Positions 6,471 to 11,136 of a DNA stretch of 11,136 nucleotides are shown one piece after another; the stretch's first letter is position 1; every line of letters begins with the position of its first letter. The position numbers and the translations under genes are program-made. The notes below the pieces were generated by a model. The model had not been told where the DNA came from. It searched no databases and saw only the letters and a program-made list of their open reading frames with translations. Source of the DNA: an uncultured Clostridia bacterium. GTDB lineage: Bacteria; Bacillota; Clostridia; TANB77; CAG-508. The DNA is taken from assembly GCA_934184665.1 (NCBI GenBank), contig CAKPSX010000031.1, forward strand, positions 1 to 11,136. Reading direction: 5' to 3'.

Positions 6471-7271
6471 TTATACATACTTTTCTACTTTTAATATAGT
6501 TCTTCCGCTTCTCGTCTGTCCAATTTCATCTTTTATATAAAATCTACCTTTTCCTCTAATTGTAACAATATCTCCCACTTTCACTTGCTTAGTTTTTTTA
6601 GTTTCATTTTGAAAATTAATAAAAACTCTTTCAGTATTTATAAACTCTAATGCTCTATTTCTTGAACACCTAGCAAGTTCAGCTATAACATTATCTAATC
6701 TCACAGAAGAAACTATTATATCTAATTCTTCTCTTCTAATTTCAACTGGTCTTAAACTTTCTATATCTTTCAAACTAATATTTGATTTTGAAAATCTTGT
6801 TAATCCTCCTAGATTTTCAATTAAAAATTTACTAACATCTTTTTGTACAATTATATCTGCTCCATCTTTATCTACTATAATATCTCCTACTTTTTCTCTT
6901 TTAACTCCAAGTTTGATAATTGCTCCTAAATAATCTCTATGTGAATATTTACCTTTCAATTCATCTGGCAGTTCTATTCTGACTATTTGAATTATATTAG
7001 ATAAATTCTTTTTCACAACATCAATATTAAATTTTTCAGGATATATTATAATCATTTTTCTTTCTGCTTGTTCAAATCCGCCATAATAAATGTAGTTCTC
7101 TATTTTTATCTTATTTATAAATTTCTGTACTAATTCAAATTGTGCCATATCTAAAAAATCAGTATATTGAATTTTGTTCTTATTCTCACACATTTCAATT
7201 TTATCTAAAATCTGTGCTAATAATATTTTGTCATCTTTTTCTTTGTAATCATTTAAAATATCTTTATTCAT
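6471..7271 (-). CDS. ylmH: YlmH-type S4-domain RNA-binding protein
   Basis: The YlmH family binds RNA through a C-terminal S4 domain. In Bacillus it is encoded near the division genes and has been linked to ribosome-associated quality control. The 266-aa protein has an N-terminal YlmH domain with PDELKGKYSHRDYLGAIIKLG and REKVGDII (about 100-132). The S4 domain runs from SVRLDNVIAEL through ARCSRNRALEFINTERVFINF to GDIVTIRGKGRF and GQTRSGRTIL. The chosen ATG (7271) lies 6 nt after GAGG; in-frame ATG (7277) and TTG (7283) codons upstream overlap that site and are less likely. It is the last gene of patatin-COG0170-ylmH and is followed by a hairpin terminator. It is detached from its usual ylmDEFG-divIVA neighbourhood. 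Confidence 0.92.
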   Translation of the reverse strand: MNKDILNDYKEKDDKILLAQILDKIEMCENKNKIQYTDFLDMAQFELVQKFINKIKIENYIYYGGFEQAERKMIIIYPEKFNIDVVKKNLSNIIQIVRIELPDELKGKYSHRDYLGAIIKLGVKREKVGDIIVDKDGADIIVQKDVSKFLIENLGGLTRFSKSNISLKDIESLRPVEIRREELDIIVSSVRLDNVIAELARCSRNRALEFINTERVFINFQNETKKTKQVKVGDIVTIRGKGRFYIKDEIGQTRSGRTILKVEKYV

Positions 7272-7298
7272 AATCATCCTCAATTTCTAATATTTTTA

Positions 7299-7958
7299 TT
7301 ACCCTATAAGTAGTAGCATTCCTAGTGTTCCAAGTGGAACTGTTATATTATCTGTTCCCTTTCCTGAAACCGCTTCAATAGTTGTTATAACATATGCCAT
7401 CATTAATGATATTAATGGCCAGCGTCCACTACCCCAAAATACCATTTTGTGTGTAAATGCCAAATATCCACCTATAAGTAAAGTTGCTACAATAAACATT
7501 GTTAAAGAACCTGCAATTGATTTTGTTGAACCATATATTTGATATTTCTTACTTTTTATAATTTTTCCAAATACTGCTGCAAATCCGTCTCCATATGCCA
7601 TAACTAAACATGGTATTAAACCTAATGATGGCTTATTAAATATTCCAAATGATACTATTACTAATATCAACAATGATATTGCATAATAAACTGTTCCAAG
7701 TCCATCTTGTTTTTCTCTTTCCATTACTTTTATTATTCCTTTTTTATACGAAAGAAAATTTATAATAACAAATGTTATTGGAACAAACATTGCAAACCAC
7801 ACATTTGTAAAATAATACATTGCAATAAACCACCAATTGCCAAGCATTATATGTATGAATTTTCTACTAGCTTCTTTTCCTCTTTTCTCAAATATTTTTC
7901 CTCCAACTATTACTAAAGTTATATATAAATACGATATTAAAATCCCAATAAAGTTCAT
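7299..7958 (-). CDS. COG0170-type membrane lipid/polyprenol kinase (dolichol kinase/phytol kinase-like)
   Basis: A 219-aa integral membrane protein with about six to seven hydrophobic segments. It belongs by motif to the CTP-dependent polyprenol/diacylglycerol kinase group (SEC59/VTE5-like), often annotated as phosphatidate cytidylyltransferase. Key stretches are REASRKFIHI-like KEASRKFIHIMLGN near the N terminus, AYGDGFAAVFGK in the middle (expected nucleotide/metal site), YGSTKSIAGSLTMF, and EAVSGKGTDNITVP near the C terminus. The substrate cannot be read from sequence: polyprenol, phytol-like alcohol or diacylglycerol are all possible. Start ATG follows AGGGGG. It lies 16 nt after the patatin gene and 27 nt before ylmH, so it is surely co-transcribed. 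Confidence 0.85.
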   Translation of the reverse strand: MNFIGILISYLYITLVIVGGKIFEKRGKEASRKFIHIMLGNWWFIAMYYFTNVWFAMFVPITFVIINFLSYKKGIIKVMEREKQDGLGTVYYAISLLILVIVSFGIFNKPSLGLIPCLVMAYGDGFAAVFGKIIKSKKYQIYGSTKSIAGSLTMFIVATLLIGGYLAFTHKMVFWGSGRWPLISLMMAYVITTIEAVSGKGTDNITVPLGTLGMLLLIG

Positions 7959-7974
7959 TTTATCCCCCTAAATT

Positions 7975-9132
7975 TTATTCTTTTCCTATATAATTTTTTA
8001 ATTCAATCAAAGCTTTTGCTGATACTATATAGTCTTTTACGAAATTCAACATATAGTTTGAAAATTTTGAAGCTGGTCTGTTCATATATAAATCCTCAAC
8101 CAGACAAATTCCGAATCCTTTGTTAAATAAATCATTTACTTTTTTGCTTATTTGGAAAAAATTCTCTTTCCTTAATTTTGAATATCTCCTTTTTGCATCC
8201 ATATGTCTTTCATATAGTTCTTCAATAAAATCTTCAAATGTATATTCTTTATATTTGTTCATTTTATACATTTGCCCTGCATATTCTAAGCCATATATTG
8301 TTTGTAAATTAAAATTTTCCAGCATCTTAGAAAATTCTTCTGGTTTAAAATAAAATATATGCCCTTGTAAATTATTAAAACTCCTCATTGTGTCTAAATA
8401 TCCTAATTTCATATTATTAACTATTCTCTCACTATTAAATTCAAATGTGCCACCTAAATCCTCTGATGGGTGTAATACCTTAACATATATATCTTTGCTT
8501 ATCGATTTTTTACTAAAACCTACCCCTGCGATATCAGCAATAATTATATTTTTATATCCTTTTTCTATTAGCATATTTGATGGAATATTATCATATAAAC
8601 CACCATCATAATATTCTTCTCCATCTATTATTTGTGGCTTAAATATAGGAAAGCATGAACTTGATAACAAATAATTTACCATTTCATCTTTTGGTATATC
8701 ATTCTTAAATTTTTCCAATGGTGTTCTATTTTTTACAGAATAAGTTATAAGTCCAAAATCTATATCTGAATCATATATTTTATTTATATCTATATTTTTT
8801 TCTATCATTTCTTTTAATGGTGTATTATCAATTCCTCTTTGTTTTGTATAATCTGTAGCAAGATTAAATATATTAGATACATTAAATATATTTTTATCTG
8901 GATTAACTCCATCAACTTTCATTATATTATCTATTCTTATATTTTCATACATCTTTTCGACTTTTTCAAAATCATTTTGCAAAAATAATGCTCCATTTAA
9001 TGCTCCAATTGAAGCTCCTACAATAGCTTTTACATTTATTCCTAATTCGCATAATGCTTTCCATACACCAACTTGATATGCACCTTTTGTTCCTCCACCT
9101 GCTAATACTAGTCCGTATTCTCTTTTGTCCAT
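7975..9132 (-). CDS. Patatin-like phospholipase
   Basis: A 385-aa predicted lipid acyl hydrolase with the Ser-Asp dyad. The oxyanion-hole loop is LAGGGTKGAYQVG (10-22), the nucleophile elbow G39-A-S41-I-G43 and the catalytic Asp in D176-G-G. The SSSCFPIF helix precedes the Asp motif, as is typical. About 200 further residues after the catalytic core form a helical, charged C-terminal region of unknown role. No signal peptide is visible, so the protein is probably cytosolic or peripheral at the inner membrane face. The start ATG lies 12 nt after AAAGGA. It is the first gene of a lipid-flavoured operon, and the promoter candidate upstream lies inside a palindromic repeat (9165-9285). Confidence 0.93.
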   Translation of the reverse strand: MDKREYGLVLAGGGTKGAYQVGVWKALCELGINVKAIVGASIGALNGALFLQNDFEKVEKMYENIRIDNIMKVDGVNPDKNIFNVSNIFNLATDYTKQRGIDNTPLKEMIEKNIDINKIYDSDIDFGLITYSVKNRTPLEKFKNDIPKDEMVNYLLSSSCFPIFKPQIIDGEEYYDGGLYDNIPSNMLIEKGYKNIIIADIAGVGFSKKSISKDIYVKVLHPSEDLGGTFEFNSERIVNNMKLGYLDTMRSFNNLQGHIFYFKPEEFSKMLENFNLQTIYGLEYAGQMYKMNKYKEYTFEDFIEELYERHMDAKRRYSKLRKENFFQISKKVNDLFNKGFGICLVEDLYMNRPASKFSNYMLNFVKDYIVSAKALIELKNYIGKE

Positions 9133-9164
9133 TACTAATCACATTCCTTTCTGTTAACACTTAA

Positions 9165-9285
9165 TTGAAAAATAATGACAATTTTGGATTGTGTCAACTT
9201 CCATTTAAAACGCGGTTACATATCTGTATACGCGCCCTTGCCTTTTAAATAAAAGTTTCCTTGCCAAAATTTAATTCTTTTCCAA
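9165..9285 (+). repeat. MITE-like palindromic repeat, copy 1
   Basis: A 121-bp imperfect palindrome between sua5 and the patatin gene. Nested arms: TTGAAAAATAAT.../...TTTTCCAA at the ends, AATTTTGG (9180-9187) with CCAAAATT (9264-9271), AACTT with AAGTT, and ATTTAAAA (9203-9210) with TTTTAAAT (9243-9250). A ~25-bp centre is GC-richer. The same sequence recurs in opposite orientation at 10917-11036, about 90% identical outside the centre. It encodes no protein. The flanks show a possible TAA duplication, which is too short to be decisive in such AT-rich DNA. Size, terminal inverted repeats and intergenic placement fit a miniature inverted-repeat element. Confidence 0.78.
9169..9197 (-). promoter_or_regulatory. 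Outward promoter in repeat copy 1, facing the patatin gene
   Basis: TTGACA (9192-9197), 17 nt, TATTTT (9169-9174), all within the left arm of the palindrome; predicted start near 9162, about 30 nt before the patatin ATG. The corresponding sequence in copy 2 is TTAACA-17-TATTTT. Confidence 0.55.
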
Positions 9286-9311
9286 TAATTTCTTAATCAA
9301 TTCTTTAAATA

Positions 9312-10343
9312 CTAACATTCTATATAATTATACTCACATGCTCTAATTAACCTATTCATTATTGCAAGACCTAATCCGTCTTTTGCTACGCCCTCAATTA
9401 TTACTATATCAGGATTATATGTATCTACTTTTCTTAGAGCAGTAAATATATTTTTTGATATTTCTTCTAATGTTTCACCCATATCAAAAGTTTTTATTTC
9501 ATCAAACTTAGAGATATTTCCTGTTTTTGTTAATATTATTGGATTTTTATATTCTGAAGCAATTTCTTTTGCTTTTTCTATAAAACCTTCTTCTTGTTTG
9601 CTATATACTAAAACACATTTTGCCTTTGGTGCATAGTGACGATATTTCATACCTGGTGATAATATTGCTTGTCCATCTTGTGTTTTATGTAATATATGAT
9701 TATCTACTTCTACATTTCCAACTACATCTTTTATTTGCTCTGCTGTAATTTTTCCAGGTCTTAATATATGTGGTATTCCATCTATTACTCTTACGACTGT
9801 TGATTCAAGTCCTATTTCAGTTTCTCCACCATCTATTATATAATCAACTTTGTCTTTTAGCTCATCATATATATCTTCTACTTTTGTTCCACTTGGTCTA
9901 CCTGATATATTTGCACTTGGTGCAGCTATTGGAACTCCTGCATAATCAATCAATTTTTGAGCAATCACACCACTTGGCATACGTACCCCAACAGTTTCTA
10001 AACCTCCAGCTACTATGCTTGGCACTATTTCTGTTTTTGGTAGTATTATTGTAAATGGTCCTGGCCAAAATGCATTTATTAATTTATTTTCTATATCTGT
10101 TATCTCTGTTGCTATTTGAGGTAGCATCTCAAATTTTGATATATGCAATATTAACGGATTGTCTGGTTTTCTTCCTTTTGCCTCATATATCTTTTTTACT
10201 GCATTTTCATCTAGTCCATTTGCACCTAATCCATATACTGTTTCTGTTGGAAATAAAACAAGTCCTCCATTTTTTATTATTTTACCTGCTTCTTCTATTT
10301 CTTCATATTCTTTTTCTCTTCTCAAATCTAAATATTTTTCCAT
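9312..10343 (-). CDS. tsaC/sua5: L-threonylcarbamoyladenylate synthase (Sua5 type)
   Basis: Makes threonylcarbamoyl-AMP from threonine, bicarbonate and ATP, the first step of tRNA t6A37 formation; TsaB/TsaD/TsaE use the product. It is the long form: a YrdC domain plus a C-terminal Sua5 domain, 343 aa. YrdC landmarks are PTETVYGLG (from residue 32), KGRKPDNPL (56-64), the WPGPFT segment and the nucleotide-site SAN at 143-145. The linker SPGMKYRHYAPKA joins the Sua5 domain. The ATG at 10343 lies 12 nt after AGGA; an ATG at 10352 is the alternative, and the frame stays open to 10427 only across the promoter and terminator. It has its own promoter and lies downstream of a terminator. Confidence 0.95.
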   Translation of the reverse strand: MEKYLDLRREKEYEEIEEAGKIIKNGGLVLFPTETVYGLGANGLDENAVKKIYEAKGRKPDNPLILHISKFEMLPQIATEITDIENKLINAFWPGPFTIILPKTEIVPSIVAGGLETVGVRMPSGVIAQKLIDYAGVPIAAPSANISGRPSGTKVEDIYDELKDKVDYIIDGGETEIGLESTVVRVIDGIPHILRPGKITAEQIKDVVGNVEVDNHILHKTQDGQAILSPGMKYRHYAPKAKCVLVYSKQEEGFIEKAKEIASEYKNPIILTKTGNISKFDEIKTFDMGETLEEISKNIFTALRKVDTYNPDIVIIEGVAKDGLGLAIMNRLIRACEYNYIEC

Positions 10344-10373
10344 ATTCAACATCTTTCCTTCTCTATGTACCAC

Positions 10374-10402
10374 ATTATACAACTTCTCCAATATTTTTTC
10401 AA
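10374..10402 (-). promoter_or_regulatory. Promoter for sua5
   Basis: -35 TTGAAA (10397-10402), 17 nt, perfect -10 TATAAT (10374-10379). It sits directly after the terminator of the upstream gene, so sua5 is an independent unit. It also rules out translation starting farther upstream. Confidence 0.75.
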
Positions 10403-10411
10403 GGCTTATAC

Positions 10412-10438
10412 AAAAAGACTCTCCCATAAAAGGAGAGT
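10412..10438 (-). terminator. Intrinsic terminator of the 145-aa gene
   Basis: The stem ACTCTCC (10432-10438) / GGAGAGT (10418-10424) with a 7-nt loop is followed by C and five T. It begins just after the 145-aa gene's stop codon. Confidence 0.82.
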
Positions 10439-10442
10439 TGGT

Positions 10443-10880
10443 CTATTTCTTAAACCAGTTTTTAATTTTGTTGATTATTTTTTGAAATATATTTTCTTTA
10501 TATTTTATTAATGATTTTTCTTCTTGAATTGCATTTGTTTGTTGCTCGACTTTCTTGTTTTTGAATATGTCTGTTTCATATTTTTGTTGTTTTTTTAGCT
10601 CATTCTTTGCTCTTTCTTCATTTTGCATTTTTATTATTTTTTGCTTCTGCTCTGATGTTGCTAAATAATCTCTGAATAAGTTAAATAATATCGCTTTTGT
10701 TTCTGGTAACATTTTATGGTCTTTTAATTCTAAATCATCATCTATCTCATATTCATAGTCTTTATTCATGTTTTCTTCTAATGTTTTTATTAATACAGGA
10801 GGAATTTTGTTGTATTCTTCATCATCTAAGTCTTGTAATATTGTATATACCTCTGTATATGAGTTTTTACCGTTTTCCAT
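10443..10880 (-). CDS. Uncharacterised 145-aa protein
   Basis: Not recognised as a named family. It resembles small clostridial hypothetical proteins with an N-terminal NSYTEVYTILQDLDDEEY-like segment, IPPVLIKTLEEN and a LPETKAILFNLFRDYL motif (about residues 58-72). These are followed by a long Lys/Gln/Glu-rich, probably coiled-coil stretch and a basic amphipathic tail (IINKIKNWFKK). No signal peptide or membrane segment is seen. The frame extends 30 codons farther upstream, but that part is read from the palindromic repeat and lacks a start signal. The ATG at 10880 lies 12 nt after AAAGGA; a second ATG at 10892 directly abuts that site. It ends at its own terminator. No function is proposed. 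Confidence 0.82.
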   Translation of the reverse strand: MENGKNSYTEVYTILQDLDDEEYNKIPPVLIKTLEENMNKDYEYEIDDDLELKDHKMLPETKAILFNLFRDYLATSEQKQKIIKMQNEERAKNELKKQQKYETDIFKNKKVEQQTNAIQEEKSLIKYKENIFQKIINKIKNWFKK

Positions 10881-10916
10881 ATTTAATTTCATTCCTTTCT
10901 CAGAGTGCAACCTTGG

Positions 10917-11036
10917 TTGGAAAAATTGAATTTTGGCAAGGAAACTTTTATTTAAAATGTAATGGCACATACGAGTTGTGCATAACCACGTTTTAAATGA
11001 AAGTTAACACACTTCAAAATTGTAATTATTTTTCAA
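10917..11036 (-). repeat. MITE-like palindromic repeat, copy 2
   Basis: The second copy of the element at 9165-9285, inverted relative to it, 120 bp. Arms: AATTTTGG (10929-10936) with CAAAATT (11015-11021), AACTTT (10943-10948) with AAAGTT (11000-11005), and ATTTAAAA (10950-10957) with TTTTAAAT (10991-10998). The central ~25 bp differ from copy 1, although GGTTA next to it is kept; here the centre can form a small stem (ATGCACA with TGTGCCAT, one bulge). The end at 11026-11036 overlaps the last codons and stop of the gene entering from the right. Confidence 0.78.
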
Positions 11037-11136
11037 CACTTCCTCCTTCTTTTGTCTTCTCTGCTAGTGATTGTAATTCTCCATATGCCTTGTCTGCTAA
11101 TTCTACATCTTTTATTGCACTTATTGTTGCTTCTGC
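11026..11136 (-). CDS. C-terminal end of an unidentified protein (runs off right edge)
   Basis: The frame is open from the window edge to a TAA at 11026-11028 and gives 36 residues ending KTKEGGSVEK. The visible part is Ala/Glu/Lys-rich and probably helical (ELADKAYGELQSLAEK). No family is recognised. The last two codons and the stop lie in the terminal repeat of the palindromic element. The gene lies upstream of the 145-aa gene on the same strand and may be co-transcribed with it through the repeat. Confidence 0.6.
   Translation of the reverse strand, partial: AEATISAIKDVELADKAYGELQSLAEKTKEGGSVEK

Noticed and set aside
7272..7283. TTG or ATG starts upstream for ylmH
   Set aside because: They lie on or within the GAGG site; ATG at 7271 has ideal spacing.
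9165..9285. Repeat copies as a CRISPR or as ordinary terminators
   Set aside because: There are only two copies, inverted and 1.6 kb apart, without spacers, and the hairpin has no flanking T-tract; arms of ~50 bp exceed a terminator.
10344..10427. N-terminal extension of Sua5 (MGESFCISLEK...)
   Set aside because: It would cross the sua5 promoter and the terminator of the previous gene; the family starts near EKYLDL or MLNMEK.
10881..10970. N-terminal extension of the 145-aa protein (MCHYILNKSFLAK...)
   Set aside because: It is read from the palindromic repeat and has no ribosome-binding site; the ATG at 10880 follows AAAGGA.

Overview
The window reads as chromosomal DNA from a very AT-rich, low-GC Gram-positive bacterium, most likely an uncultured gut-type clostridium. 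The grounds are an Ile T-box leader, WhiA, YlmH, a clostridial-style L21 (ESCGKQYKV) and AAAGGA/GGGAGG ribosome-binding sites. Species cannot be fixed from the sequence. Nearly everything is housekeeping translation, tRNA-modification and envelope biology; there is no phage, plasmid, CRISPR or defence island. The one clearly mobile-looking component is a pair of small palindromic repeats at the right end.

Layout, left to right. (1) 1-1360, minus strand: an Ile-specific T-box leader controls a small DUF1653 gene and then ileS, whose 3' part lies beyond the left edge. (2) 1371-2200, minus: rplU-rpmA (L21-L27) with its own strong promoter and a folded L21-type leader. The prp protease gene normally found between them is absent, and L27 lacks the N-terminal extension that Prp removes. 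(3) 2249-5153, minus: prmC-whiA-hemW, tightly packed with overlapping ends, from a promoter at 5125-5153. (4) 5195-6437, plus: divergent tsaB-rimI with a near-consensus promoter, a perfect 15-nt palindrome just after the predicted transcription start, and a hairpin terminator. (5) 6471-9132, minus: patatin-like lipase, COG0170 lipid/polyprenol kinase-like membrane protein and ylmH. (6) 9165-11136, minus: sua5/tsaC and an uncharacterised 145-aa gene, separated by a terminator and bracketed by two copies of a ~120-bp palindromic repeat in opposite orientation. The 3' end of a further gene enters from the right edge.

Functionally, tsaB and tsaC both serve t6A tRNA modification (tsaD and tsaE are not here). 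prmC, rimI, rplU, rpmA, ileS and ylmH all act on the ribosome or its tRNAs and factors. The patatin and COG0170 genes form a tight lipid-related pair.

The least ordinary signals are the palindromic element (one copy carries an outward promoter aimed at the patatin gene, the other contributes the stop codon of the neighbouring gene), the paired loss of prp and of the L27 extension, and a recurring long-spaced translation start (AAAGGA or AGGA, 12 nt, ATG) shared by four genes. No wholly new multi-gene system is evident.
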